A stretch of 64,000 nucleotides of DNA from the NCBI GenBank assembly GCA_016808115.1, contig JAEQBH010004672.1:27531-91530 (forward strand), given 5' to 3'. Under the pieces are notes generated by a model. The model was given only the letters and a program-made list of their open reading frames with translations. It had not been told where the DNA came from and searched no databases. Origin of the DNA: Tetrastigma voinierianum (taxonomy: Eukaryota; Streptophyta; Magnoliopsida; Vitales; Vitaceae). The position numbers were made by a program, and so were the translations under genes. Shown one piece after another: positions 11,198 to 22,840 of this stretch (its first letter is position 1; the number at the start of each line of letters is the position of its first letter).

Positions 11198-11207
11198 TAT
11201 TTATAGG
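11198..11207 (-). promoter_or_regulatory. TATA-like box of gypsy LTR 1
   Basis: The minus strand reads CTATAAATA, followed about 10 bases later by GCAGCTGC. It lies immediately downstream of the palindrome-rich U3, the same order as in LTR 3, where TATAAATA precedes GCGCAGCTTCC. Confidence 0.6.
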
Positions 11208-11269
11208 GTTTGAAGTTGGGTTCCAACTGATGCACCTATTTTGATTTCAAAATAACTGCCCATTTGTTT

Positions 11270-12330
11270 GTTCATGTCGACCTACTCAGGTGTTTGACCT
11301 TGACTCGATGTCGCGACCTCTTCACGCCGCGATTTCACCGCTCGCTTATGAGTCGCTTTCGATGTTCTTCACTTCAATCATACGCCGCGATCGCTTTTTT
11401 TCTATTCGTCAGAAAGGGTGGCTTTTATCCGGTCGCGACTTGCCTTTAACACCCCTTTGAATTGATGTCGCACCGCTTGGCAACGACGCCGCGACCTTCT
11501 TTCCTTGTAATCGGCGTCGAATCCACTCGAATGACGCCGCGACTTCAATTTTCTGCGTTGTGAGCTCTTTTGAGGTAGCGACTTCAATCATACGTCGCGA
11601 CTTCAATGTTAATGGCGAGCTCTTTGATGTCGCGAAGCTTTTATTTGGTCAGACTTTTCAGCATCTCTCGATTTGATGTCGCGACAATATAAATGACGCG
11701 GCGCATTTCACCTTTCTCAGACAGGAGCTCTTTTGAGGTCGCGATCAATCATACGCCGCGACTTCAATGTTATACTTAGAGCTCTTTTGATGTCGCAGGC
11801 TTTTATTTGGTCGCGGACTTAGTCTCACGATCTCGGGATTCGGCGTCGCGACAGTTTCAAATGATGTCGCGACCTCCATTCTTATCGCTGATGTCACCAT
11901 CGAAGGACGTCACAATTCTTTCTTTGTAACTCGATGTCGCGACCACCAATGACGTCGCTTACCTTGGTGTTATTCTTCATTACTCTGGGCGTCGCATCAA
12001 GTCCTTTCTTTCAAAATTAGTTTCGCGAATTTCTTTTACTTTAGAAGGTCAGTTTCAGGGTTTTGAAGACAGCTCCTTGTCGCGAATTTCATGGTGGTAT
12101 CAATGACATCATTTATCTTGGTGTCAGCGACATCGAAATGATAATACGATATGAACTTTCATTTGATCAGTTTCTTTTAATCTTGACCAAGTCATTCTTT
12201 GTCTCAACTTCTTTCTTCAAGTCACGACTTCACTTGTTCATTCTTCAGTTTCTTCTTCAAAGCCAAATTTGTTGATGTCGTGACTTGAAATTGATGGAAA
12301 CTGCGCTTCCTATCGCGACTTAAATTCCAG
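11270..12330. repeat. TGTCGCGACA palindrome array in the U3 of LTR 1
   Basis: Exact GTCGCGAC occurs near 11308, 11434, 11677, 11845, 11867 and 11936, with many variants such as ACGCCGCGAC, ATGTCGCGAA and GTCGTGAC. Spacing is irregular, so this is an array of words rather than a tandem repeat. Confidence 0.8.
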
Positions 12331-12510
12331 TTTTGACTTCAATTCTGCAACAGGCTGATTTCTTATGATTTTTGCTAAAATTTGATTTTATGTCAGATTT
12401 TCCTCGCAAATTGAATTGAGTCAATTACCGGGGCCGCAGACAATTCAACATTATTCCTCATTATAAACTCGAAGAATGGATTAAAAATCTAATGGAGTTT
12501 TGACTCATCA

Positions 12511-12850
12511 ACAGCCCGCAATATTTCTCTCTTTGATTTGCCATACTGATCTCCGCACTAGTGATTCTAAGATTCCGCATGGCCTCTCAATTTCGTTGTC
12601 TGTGAGGCAAATGTGACCGCTTTGCTCTCTATGCATTAAATTCTTCCTGAAAGTAGAAACACATTGAGATCAAATGGAGTCAGTGAGATAAAAAATTATA
12701 TATCTATTTAGGCTTCCAGAAATGACAATAGCTTACTCAACCCCTACTATTAAAGCTGATTTTTTTTTTCCCAATTTTTTTTAAAATAAAGAAAAATGTC
12801 CAAATTAGCAATTATCTCTTTTGTCAGAATATCGATTTTTAAATTCCTTT
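12511..12850 (-). mobile_element. leader of the gypsy element headed by LTR 2, cut by LTR 1
   Basis: This lies on the minus-strand downstream side of the LTR 2 primer site and runs straight into the TGATGAGTC start of LTR 1. It contains no readable gag. The order LTR-PBS-leader-LTR-leader-gag shows two LTRs in tandem. Confidence 0.5.
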
Positions 12851-12871
12851 GATCCCCGACAAAGACGCTAA
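12851..12871 (-). promoter_or_regulatory. decayed primer-binding site after gypsy LTR 2
   Basis: The minus strand reads TTAGCGTCTTTGTCGGGGATC just after the LTR end. It resembles the TGGCGCC...GTCGGGGA primer site (tRNA-Asp type) typical of Athila/Tat elements, with several substitutions. Confidence 0.6.
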
Positions 12872-14376
12872 AAACTTGTTGACCAATTTTTGTATAAAGA
12901 TCAAATTTCCGTTTACTCTACCCAAGACTATTACTCTAATCCTCAAGAGTGCAATCAAAACTTGTTTAGACCAAATGTAACTTGTAGTTCATAATAAAAT
13001 GGATTTGTCAATAATTCATTGAAGATTTAGTTTGGTCATACGTCGCAAGTGCAATGCTACAGGCCAAGTAATAAAAGTGGACCTATAAGTCCTGACATCG
13101 CTCCCAATGAGATTGGAAAAATTTAAAGTTCAACTACCCTAACTACTCAAGTTCCACAATTATTTGAAACTCCCATTTCCTAAAATTTTCAATAACCTAA
13201 CTAGAATTCTACTATCTAAATTTCTACATCTATAATAAAAGGAAAATTTAAAATCCTAGACCTAAACTGGACTCCGAACTGCATTATTAATGAAGTAGAT
13301 ACTGGATTTCAATCGTTAAGTGAAATTATCAATTCTACAACATACCTAATTCTATTATATCATGAATTGGAATCTAAAAATTGTCAAAGAGGCAAGATAG
13401 TATAGTTTGGATTTCTCCTTTAACCATACATTTCACTGATTAGATAGTCATGTTCATTTATGAAACATGTGTCTAACCAATGACAAGTAATCAGATTTTC
13501 TTTATAAAATCTGGGTAATTTTCTTTTCCAATAATCCATACCCATTTCTTATGACTCGTGATATTTCGCTCAAGATAAAGCATGGGCGATTTCTACAAGA
13601 TGAATGATGGCTCATCCTTGAGATCTTAAAGAGTTCTCTCTTTTCTTGATTAGATCTAAGCTAACACAGGATCAGACGCCCCTCCGCACTAAGGAGATAT
13701 CTCTAATTGATTAAATTGATAGATCACTAAATTAATTTCAAACCATGAGTAAATTTATGATTTATCTAACTAATTCGAGCTTATTAGTTCTTCAATATTA
13801 GTCTATCATACCTCAAGTAACTGCATCCATGCTCTCAGGAATCTCCAACTCTATGTCACTAAGAGGGCCTCCTAGAAATCAGAGTCAGATAACTGTCCTT
13901 TTATGGGTATAAGTTACTAATGTTGGGAACACCACTTCACGAACAACACTATTCAAATAAACTTAAAATTCTCAACTAAGAAATCTCTTTCTAATTCTCA
14001 GTGCAGCATCTATAACTAACATCAAATCTTTCCAAAGGAAGTTGTGTTTCGAACCGAATCACAAAGGAACATTGAAATACCGATAAGGAAATTTCCAATG
14101 CAATCGTAATCAATTGAAAGCAGTCGAATTCCAACTTATCTGTATCATTAGATTCAAAGAGTAATTGGAATTGATCTTCAACAATTTAGCTCAACTTCGA
14201 AACTTCTAAACAATTCACTATTTCAAGTCCAGTAAACAAATTGAAATTCTACGTTAAATCTAATATACGAAGAAAAGAAAAATAAAAGAAAACAAAAGAA
14301 AAAGATAATACAAAAGAGTCCTCGCCCCCATGCTTTGGTTTACCCGACCGATCGCTCACTTTCCTCAAATTGTTTC

Positions 14377-14386
14377 TATTTATAGA
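14377..14386 (-). promoter_or_regulatory. TATA-like box of gypsy LTR 2
   Basis: The minus strand reads CTATAAATAG, about 50 bases downstream of the first palindrome word of the U3. Its position matches LTRs 1 and 3. Confidence 0.6.
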
Positions 14387-14429
14387 GCCCCAAAAGTATG
14401 GGCCCTAAATTCGAGGTTACGTTGTGGAT

Positions 14430-15830
14430 CCCCAAAATCCTGTCCCGTGATTGTACTCCTCATCGCACCTAAAAGTGCTGTTAGTGGCAGAGTTTTAATT
14501 CTTTATCGAGGTCTTTGTCAGAGCATGCAAGAGTCTATCGTGACCCGCCTTATGCAGAATCCTTGATTGAGTTGCGACAAAGTTTCCTTTAGTCGAGATA
14601 GTATTTCTTTCTTTAGCATATTTATTCTTTCAAGAATAGAGTTTCCTCTCAGAGCGGCGTGATTCTCTTTGGCTCTTTAACAATTCTTCCTATAAGGTCC
14701 TGGCCATTCCCATTCGATTCTATGTTGCGATAATTCATGTGTGTTTACTGAACAGCTTATGTTAAAAATACTGACAAATGTGTTGCGACATTGTTTATGT
14801 GCAGCTTCCTTCTGTCTTGTGTAGCGACCTAGTTTATGTCAAAGGAGCAGTATTTCCTCGCTTGTTCTTGTTGCAACAATGTTTCTTGTATTTATCTCTG
14901 TCGCGACTGTGAAAGTCCGCCACGATGTGCTCAATCGCCACTTAACCCGATTTCCTTACAGCCCCATTTTGATGTTGTGACATAGTCTCTTGGTGGTAGG
15001 ATGTTTTCTTTAGTGACCAAGCTTTATGTTGTATAAGACTTTTTGTATTTAGCTTCCATCTGTGTCGCAACCCGCTTTGTTAGTGTTGCGACAAGGCCTC
15101 TCTTCCTTGTGTTGGAATCTTTGTCGTGACATAGAAAAGCCCATCGCACCTTGTTTATTCTGAGGTTCAAATTTTTATTTCTATGTCGTGACCTTAAGAT
15201 CCCTATCGCGACATCGAAACCTCTCTTCAGCTTGAAGTATGTCACAACATTGAATTCTTTTATTGCAACCAGGCTAGTTCACAAAGTCAACATCACTTGT
15301 TGCGACTTTGTTCTCTCGTCAGACCGTAAACCTTGTCTTTTTTCAAAGGTCGCGACATAGATTGTCTTGCCGCTGATAGAGGTCTTTCTTTGCGTATTCT
15401 TCAGTGTCTCAAACAAGCTTTTCCAAGTTGTAAATAATCATTGTCGCGACAGAGAAGATTCTATCACATATGATTTTGCTTTATATTTTTCATTACGTTG
15501 CAACATAAACCGATCTGGTTTTGTATTCTTCCTATATTGCTCTTTAATTTCTGCAACACATAACATAATTTGTCGCGATAGAATTTCTGCCTTCTTCCTG
15601 TTTCCAATGTCGCGACAGGAGCTTTTATGTCGCGATAGGTTCTTCCTGGTGTTGACATCCAGCTGAAAAACCTTGTCGCAACATTAACTTTCTTTGTCTC
15701 ATCTGACTTGTTACATTCTTCCCATGTTCTTTCGCGACACGCTATCTTTTGTCGCGACATAACTCTTCTTCTATATTCAGTCCTTTGTGTTGCGACGGAG
15801 GAAATATTGTCATGATTGCATTCCTTGCTT
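14430..15830. repeat. TGTCGCGACA palindrome array in the U3 of LTR 2
   Basis: Exact GTCGCGAC occurs near 14901, 15349, 15443, 15609 and 15751. Many variants differ by C-to-T or G-to-A at the CpG steps, such as TGTTGCGAC, TGTCGTGAC and TGTCACAAC. Spacing is irregular. Confidence 0.8.
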
Positions 15831-16044
15831 ACTCATTGACGCTTACGTTATTACGTAACTCGCAGACATAGATTGTTGCAATTTCTCTTTTTCTCTTTCT
15901 TCTTGCTGAAATTTTCCTTTTTGAATTAAAAACTCAGAAACACAAAGTTAGAATAATCCATAATTTGGCATTCAAACAGATTTAAATATAATAAAAATAA
16001 GTCAAATAAAAATAGATTAAAATGTGACGAGTTTAAGACTCAAA

Positions 16045-18450
16045 GCCCTAAAGGTGAGAGATGAAGAGTGAAAGAGTAGATGGGAACAAGAGAAAGACAA
16101 TTGAGTGAAGCACCTCAGGGCAAGAGAAGATGTTTTATCTCATATTTAGCTCAAAAGAGATAGTGAGCTAATAAAAATCATGTAAGGAAAAGAAGATGTC
16201 ATGGAGAAGAACTTGATGCAAAAGATGATGCTTTTGGGTACTTGTGCCATGAAACATTAGAAATAAGTGGGGCATCATAGAGAAAAGTGGATAAGGAAAT
16301 GGAGGCACTTAAACTAAAGGGAAAAAATGTTGGACCTGAAGCTTAGATATGATCAACTACAACCTAATGGGAAATGTACTCTACCCAGGTGAGCTCTGAG
16401 GGGAACCCCGAACCCTATCAGCGTGAGACAAATGATCTAATCACGCAATAGCCCTTTCCATGGAGTGGTCTGCATTCAACAGAAGTGAAGAAGGCAGTAG
16501 GTTCAAGCAGCCACAAGTCCAGATTCCTGAGTTCTCACCTTTTGAAGCTTGTTACAAGTTTAAACCAATGAGTTTGCATTCCTCCAATAGGCATAATAGA
16601 AGAAGAAAGTAGCTTCCCTTATAGTTCTTCTCCCTTTTCCTCTCTATAACAAGATGCCTGCACTTAATACTTCAATAAAAATAAAAATAAAAATCGCAAA
16701 ATTGGTGTTCACTCTCATTTTCGTAATTTCATGTTTATCGTCATTTCCTTCTTTGTGTTCAATAATTAGAAATTGATGATATTTAGTAAATAGCTTTACG
16801 AATAATGAAGAACCCACTTTCTTGGTTTAAATTGTTGGAATGGCTGTGAACTACTGGTATACTTGGAATGATTGTGAATTGAAATGTTATTGTGTGTTAA
16901 GCTTCTCTGAACTAAATGGCCTAATGTAAATAAGCTTTGCACTTGTAAAATAGCATAGCAACATATTTAGGTACCAAACAAGATTTTTATAGATGAATTG
17001 GGGTAGGATGCAATGAACTGAAAAAGAAAGTTTTGGAGATATTGATGAATGTAAGAGCTAAGAATAAGGAAGATTACAAATTAATTGATGGAACAAATAT
17101 GACTCGTAATTATATTTTGTAAACAACTTAGTTATTATGAACCCTGATAAACACTGCACATGGTCAAAAGTATATCTGAAACAGATTGTGCTAAAGATCA
17201 AGGACATCTTCTAGGATCAATAACAATTAAATCTCCAAATGTCCTAGAACTTGTTAGATTATTAGTCAAGGCGAAATCCTAAGCTATACCACTACTGTGA
17301 AGTGATATGTGCCATTCTTGGAATATTGAACCTTTCAAAGCCTACCTTATTAATATGCATAAGATACACCTTAATTCCTATTTGAGCTAATAGCCTACCT
17401 CATCATTGTCCAACAAATGAAAACTTAGGACCCTCCCTTGAGCATAATTTACAACAAAGAACCTTTATTTGCCTAGATTACATGACAAATAATACATCAA
17501 TGATGGAAGAGGACAAATTTGGGGGGAATATTATTTTAAAAGTACAAAGGGAAATGATATATGGGTTGAGACAGAAAAAATCAATTGAGATGAGAAAGGA
17601 TGAAAAGAATGAGGAAAAGAAGCTATGTAAAGAAAAGTGTCAAGGTGGAATAAGTTTGGTCTTGTAACCTTCCTCCCTGGAACAATTAAGTCTTTAGGGG
17701 TGTTCAACATCTAGTACCCTAATGCTAATTGGTATGGGAGTTACTGACCCAAAGTTCGTTAAGGGTGGTAGAAAGCTTAAAAGGGCAAAACATTGCACTA
17801 TTCCAAAAACCCTGATAAAAGATGAAATGTAAAAAGCTTCTAAGATAAGGAAGAGAGTTTACAATGTGAATGTGGTCAAGAAAGACACTACAAGAGAGTA
17901 TGTAGAAAGATGCACCAAAACAAATGGGGAAGTTAGAGAGTTGACATGAAGGAAAGTCAAGAATGCATATGAAGGTATATGTCAAAAATGAATATCTTGG
18001 TGAATTGAGCTCAAATTGTCTTATTATCTACTCCACTACTCAGCCTCACATTCTTAGCCTAAAAGACCTAATTGATTCTGAAGGTGGTATGTGCTTACAT
18101 TAGTGGAGATTAATATGACAAACAAGGATATGGGACTTTAAAGAATAAAGAGGCTATACTATCCGGAGTAATATCCCGTAAGATTAACTAATTCTGCCAA
18201 GGAAGAAGAGAGAAGACACATCACACACCACAAATCAAGGTGGAATAATCGAATTATATACAATAGAAATTACTTGGCATTTTAGTGAACTTAATTAAAA
18301 ATCTTTCTCCCGATTATAGTTTGGAAACACATTTAGAAATAATTTCACAAGTACTTATACTAAATTGTGTGGATTCTACTTAAAAATGTCCTTAAAAATT
18401 GAGAGCTAAATTATTTGAGGACAAACAACTTTTTTCTTTTCTTTGCTTTG
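16045..18450 (+). mobile_element. eroded 3' internal region of a plus-strand Athila/Tat-like element
   Basis: No protein domain is recognisable here, although this is 2.4 kb. It is called internal because it leads directly into the GGGGACAAGCAAAACTTTAAGTTTGG tract and the LTR at 18480. Purine-rich, plus-strand-biased sequence (for example 17480-17660) is consistent with the long 3' noncoding region of such elements. The left border with LTR 2 of the opposite strand is uncertain. Confidence 0.4.
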
Positions 18451-18479
18451 GGGACAAGCAAAACTTTAAGTTTGGAATT
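18451..18479 (+). promoter_or_regulatory. polypurine tract before gypsy LTR 3
   Basis: GGGGACAAGCAAAAC and then TTTAAGTTTGGAATT precede the TGATGAGTCC start of the LTR. GACAAGCAAAA...AAGTTTGG is the characteristic 3' border of plant Athila/Tat-type elements. Confidence 0.75.
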
Positions 18480-18654
18480 TGATGAGTCCTAAACTCATAT
18501 ATTTTTATCTATTTTTCGTATAATTTTAGAAGTTTATAATTCATGTTAATGTGAATTATGGAATTAATGTTCAACAACTTTGTTTTATAAGTTTTTAAAT
18601 GAAAATGAGATAATTTTAGCAAGAAAAGCAGAAAATTGGCCATAGCAGAATTCT

Positions 18655-19870
18655 CTGTCGTGACACAGTTTCAAAATGTCGCGACAGAATCCCTAATGAC
18701 AAGCAAGAGTTATGTCTCAATAAGGATGAAGCTGAACTCAAGCCAAATGTAGACAATATGAGGCATTTGATGACTGATTTGATGAGGTATGATAGCTGAT
18801 TTATACGACAAAGAAAGAGAAGTTCTAAAGAAGAATGTCGTGGATATCTATGACTCATTTTGCGATAGTAACTGGGCACATGGAAATGAAACTCATGTTT
18901 GGCCATCTCACAACTCGTTGTGACATAAAGAATTGAAGATAAAGTGTAAGAACTCACACACAAAAGACAACTATGTGCAGGCGACACAAAATCCATAGTC
19001 ACTTTGAAGGGCCGAAACTCTATCGGCGTGAGAAATTTATGTCGCATTAAAATAGCAAAACAATGAGATGATCAAGACAAATTTCCTAAGTATAGAATTT
19101 TCCATGTTCACGTATATTTGCCTATGATAAGAATAGCGTGCATCATATGTCGACAAAAGACAACTATATCGTGACACAACATCTCGGGAGTCGCAATGAA
19201 AGATAAGAACACTCTATCGCGGACAGAATTTTGCTGTGACAAACACAAACATGAGGGTGAAGTGAACTCATATACGTAGACGACTAGTGCGTCGTGGACA
19301 GAAGAAAGGCAAAAGAAGGAAAATATGACTTTTTGTCACTTAAAATAAAAATTAATGAGTAGAGATTTTTGTCTCAACAGAGAAGTTTTATGTCGTGACA
19401 TGAAATGGAAGAGACGTGAGACCAACCAAGACAGATATGTCGTGACAAAGACTTCAATGTTGCAACAAACAGTTTAGCCAGCGACCAGAGTGAACACGAA
19501 ATACACAAGAAAGTCCGTCGCAAGCTGAAAAAGACCAAAGTAACTGAGAAACTCCTGTCATATAAAATTCTATGTCACGACACAAAGTAGTGCAGTAGAA
19601 AGAAACTTAGTCACGACAAAGAATTTGCTGTCGCGACATACTATTCATGTATTCAAGATGCAAGGTATTCAAGAATTGTAGCAACACAAGAAAAGCTTAT
19701 TTGACATAAACTTAATAACCTCAGAACTATGTCGCGACATTGCCAATCATGTTACATAAAAATTCGAGAAGAGAGCATAAAGATATGTCGCGAGCAGAAA
19801 CCGTATGCCACAACAAGATGCTGGTGACAAGATGAAACTTTGCTGCAACATAACTCAAGCGCGACAAAGT
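18655..19870. repeat. TGTCGCGACA palindrome array in the U3 of LTR 3
   Basis: Exact GTCGCGAC occurs near 18679, 19631 and 19731. Deaminated forms (TGTCGTGACA, TGTTGCAACA, TGTCACGACA) are frequent between them. The array ends about 60 bases before the TATA-like box. Confidence 0.8.
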
Positions 19871-19932
19871 TATTAATTGGGTTAGAATTTTGGGATTCAC
19901 AATATGTTTTAGAAGTGTGTTCATCTAAAATC

Positions 19933-19940
19933 TATAAATA
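19933..19940 (+). promoter_or_regulatory. TATA-like box of gypsy LTR 3
   Basis: TATAAATA, followed within 40 bases by GTGCGCAGCTTCC. This is the likely start region of R; the box lies directly after the U3 palindrome array. Confidence 0.65.
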
Positions 19941-21282
19941 GACACATCAAGGGCACTGTGCGCAGCTTCCGCAAAATCAGGAACTTTTGGGTAGCTGGAG
20001 ACTCTTGTATATTACTTTTCTTTCGTCAGTTTTAAGATGTTACCTTTAGCTAGTTTTTCTTTTGAATTGATCAACAATTTGGTGTAAAGTTTCCTCGAAA
20101 TGAGTTCACTGTGAAATCTTTTTTCATTTCGTCACGATTAAATGAATTTGAAATTTTCTCGGAGTTCATTTATTTCAATTCTACTGCAATTTCAATGAAT
20201 TTATTTGATCAGCTTAGTCAATGTTATTTAGATCTAGCTTTTGTGAAAACTCAGCCCCAACTGGGAATGTTTGGATTATAATTTTCGCTCAACTCAGCCA
20301 GTCTAGGTCGAATGTTCGATTTATTTAATTGGTACTGTTTTTGAAGTTACTTGTTCAAAATATTAGTAGCTTGTACCAAAAGGATCAGATCTTCCTCTCG
20401 ATTTCCGTGAAGCCCTTTGAGTGACACAAAGATGGGAGAATCCCGAGTATGGAGCAATACTTAGTGGGTATGTTACTAATATTATGGAATAGCTGAACTT
20501 TGAAAATCACTTGTGATAGATCATCGACTTACCTATATGAGGATAGCTGGATGATGTATCAATTTAATCAATCAGAGTTTCTCCTCAATTTGATGGCGAT
20601 TCTGATCCCGTGTTAGCATATATCGAATCAAGGAAATGAGAGAATCAATCAAATTAGACGGATGAGTTACCACTTAGATTGAGAAGGCTTGCAATAATTT
20701 CTGCCTATCAAAGAAGTCTTCAGTCCCATGAAACGGGTATGAAGTATTGAAAAGGAAAATACCTAAATTTTAGAAAGAGGTTTCTATTCTACAAGTAACT
20801 AATTAGGACCTATGTATCCGAAAGGAATATGGATCTTAATTGTTGAAATGTATGATTATGGAGAAATCCAAACTATATTACCTGCATCATTGACAAGTTC
20901 TGATTTCAAACTAATGTTGAAATATGTTATAAATGATGCAGAAATTCATTAATGTACATTGATTCATTTCCTGTTACTTTATCCAGTTGAACTCTCCAAT
21001 CCGCATTATTTGGAACCCTTATTGCTATAGAGTTTTATCTAATTTTGCTTTTGCTTAAAGTTGTTAAACCATTTTTGAATTGGGAGTTCAAATGAGAAAA
21101 GATCTTGAGTAGATGGGGTACTTGATATTTAGATTTATCACCAACCTCGTGGGAATGATATCTGGACTCTAAATCTATTTGATTACTGTATAACCTATGC
21201 ACTTGCAAGATTTAGACCAATTTTAATGGATCCTTCTTCAAAAAGTGGGCTAAACATTTTTTTTTTAGTCAAACAAGTTTTA

Positions 21283-21300
21283 TGGCATTTTAGTCGGGGG
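21283..21300 (+). promoter_or_regulatory. decayed primer-binding site after gypsy LTR 3
   Basis: TGGCATTTTAGTCGGGGG lies 8 bases after the LTR end and resembles the TGGCGCC...GTCGGGGA primer site of Athila/Tat elements. The match is partial. Confidence 0.6.
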
Positions 21301-21603
21301 ACTGAAAAGTCTTTGGTGGAATTGCTAATTACTTCATCAATTTTGGTATCTATGCATAAAATCAGTCCAACTTCAATCAACAAGTTTCCTAATTTTGCAA
21401 ATGATAGCTATAGGCACAAATAAATAGAAGGTGAAGCTCGGAGCCTGGCGGCCAAGATAATATCCAGTTCATCAAGATCAATACCGACAGCAAGGCTATA
21501 AATTCAGTATTATGGAAGTTCATCAAGGATTTGTAGCTGTAGCTAAAGAAGAGCAAATGGGGTCTGACGACAGGGGCGCAGAGTGCATATACTGCTGAGA
21601 TAT
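21301..21603. other. no gene seen; possible leader sequence
   Basis: This follows the LTR 3 primer site. No gag block is readable in any frame before the copia LTR copy begins. Confidence 0.4.
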
Positions 21604-22030
21604 TGCACGTTAAAAGCCACTTTGGTGAAAGATGATGTTCTTTATTTTCTTCATCTTATATTGATGTAAAGTGATATGAGTGTGTGATGCTTTGAGAGGA
21701 ATGCAGAAAGTTCATTATGAATTTGGCTGTAAGGAGTGATTAGGTTCTGGCTAGGCGGGCCGGTGAGCAGAGAGAGTCTTGGTACCCACGACAAGACCAC
21801 TTCAGAAACCTTTGGAATCAAATTAATGGAAATCCTTGCATCTGAGCATAGCCCTGACATAGTAGTCATTTAACCACATAAAAAGATCGTGTGCTTTTAT
21901 ATTTTTGCATACATCTCATAACTATCCTGCACATACTCGATCCCATAAGGGAGTTCAATGTCCACTAAAGTCCGAGCTCCATACACCCCAACATCAAGAA
22001 CTATAAGAACATACTACGTATATCTATCAA
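21604..22030 (+). mobile_element. second copy of the copia LTR found at 5231-5672
   Basis: It shares long words with 5255-5640, including GAAAGATGATGTT, GATTAGGTT, GGAAATCCTTGCATCTGAGCATAGC and TTTTTGCATACATCTCATA, with frequent short indels. No clear primer site follows it. With the copy at 5.2 kb in the same orientation, these could be two LTRs of one element split by the gypsy insertions, or two independent insertions. Confidence 0.55.
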
Positions 22031-22840
22031 ATTATGAGGGGTAGATACAAATGTTATCACTTGTATATTACATCAAGTTGGGAATCCTCAATGGGAAATG
22101 TAGAAAATGCAAATTTACATGTGAGATTTTGAACTTCGATAGATTTATCAAACAAAAACCTCATAAGAAAGCTCTCATCCATATCTTATAGTTTTGAATT
22201 CGACCCTGCAGATAATGTGCTGATCTATTGTATATGACATGTAATCGCTTCTAACATTTAACAAGATCACATGCGACGTGTAATGGATAGAGCAACAAAT
22301 ATTACTTTGTCAAAAATATCAAGGCTTTAGATAATGACTCCCATTATCATAAAGAAGGTATTCTTATATCATCATGGAAGTAGCACTAGTTAAAAGTTAA
22401 AAAACATTAAGTCATAAATAAAGAAAACAAGAATAGGCAACAAAGAAATAAACAAAAACAAGAAAGACATATATTTTTCCGGAAACTTTAAATAAGGAAA
22501 CTCACGGGCAAAAGCTACAAGATTCAATATGGTTATAAGATTGAAGTATTACTAATCCAATTATGGGTACATGATTGGAATATTGCCCTTATTAGGGAAA
22601 AATAACTATAAAACCTAGAATTCCACGCAATACCTCATAGTGCCTTACAATTCCATAAACCCCAAGAAAAAACATCATATGGCAGAGCATCTCAACCTCA
22701 CTATACCCATACCTTGCAGATTAGTGAAAGTGAGATATGAGATCGCTTCGATATCTAATCCATACACTATAGAATCCTAAAAATTATGATGTCATATTGT
22801 GAAACTTTTCAAATTTAAGTCTAATGCACTGCTCACTTAA
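22031..22840. other. no recognisable feature
   Basis: AT-rich sequence with no coding block, terminal repeat or known transposon word that I can identify. Confidence 0.4.

Larger units (their letters stand above)
9886..12510 (-). mobile_element. gypsy LTR 1 (2.6 kb) with TGTCGCGACA-rich U3
   Basis: On the minus strand it begins TGATGAGTCAAAACTCC at 12510 and ends CACTTGAGTCA near 9886. It shares with the other family LTRs the block CAAGTAATAAAGTGGA...ATCGATCCCACAGAGA (9910-9955), a GATTAGATCCTTGCTAACACGGGAT block (10480-10505), a TATA-like box and a palindrome-rich U3 (11270-12330, at least six exact GTCGCGAC sites). Length fits the long LTRs of Athila/Tat elements. It is the 5' LTR for the gag remnant below it. 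Open frames inside it are not genes. Confidence 0.78.
12877..16044 (-). mobile_element. gypsy LTR 2 (about 3.2 kb) with TGTCGCGACA-rich U3
   Basis: On the minus strand it starts near 16044 (TTTGAGTCTTAAACTCGTCA, aligning with TGATGAGTCCTAAACTCAT of LTR 3) and ends at TGGTCAACA near 12877, followed by a primer site. Shared landmarks are CAAGTAATAAAAGTGGACC (13058-13080), the GATTAGATCTAAGCTAACACAGGATC block (13640-13670), a TATA-like box (14377-14386) and the palindrome-rich U3 (14430-15830). Reading frames within it are not supported as genes. Confidence 0.75.
18480..21275 (+). mobile_element. gypsy LTR 3 (2.8 kb) with TGTCGCGACA-rich U3
   Basis: It starts TGATGAGTCC right after the polypurine tract and ends GTCAAACA near 21275, followed by a primer-site-like stretch. 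U3 (18655-19870) carries palindrome words; TATAAATA follows at 19933; the block complementary to GATTAGATC...AACACGGGATC occurs near 20605-20635, and the CAAGTAATAAAGTGG block is degraded near 21150-21200. It has a polypurine tract on one side and a primer site on the other, so internal sequence once lay on both sides of this one LTR. Confidence 0.75.

Noticed and set aside
18616..19047. 143-codon minus-strand frame in gypsy LTR 3
   Set aside because: It lies within the palindrome-rich U3 of an LTR, has no recognised motif, and the other LTRs of the family do not keep the frame.
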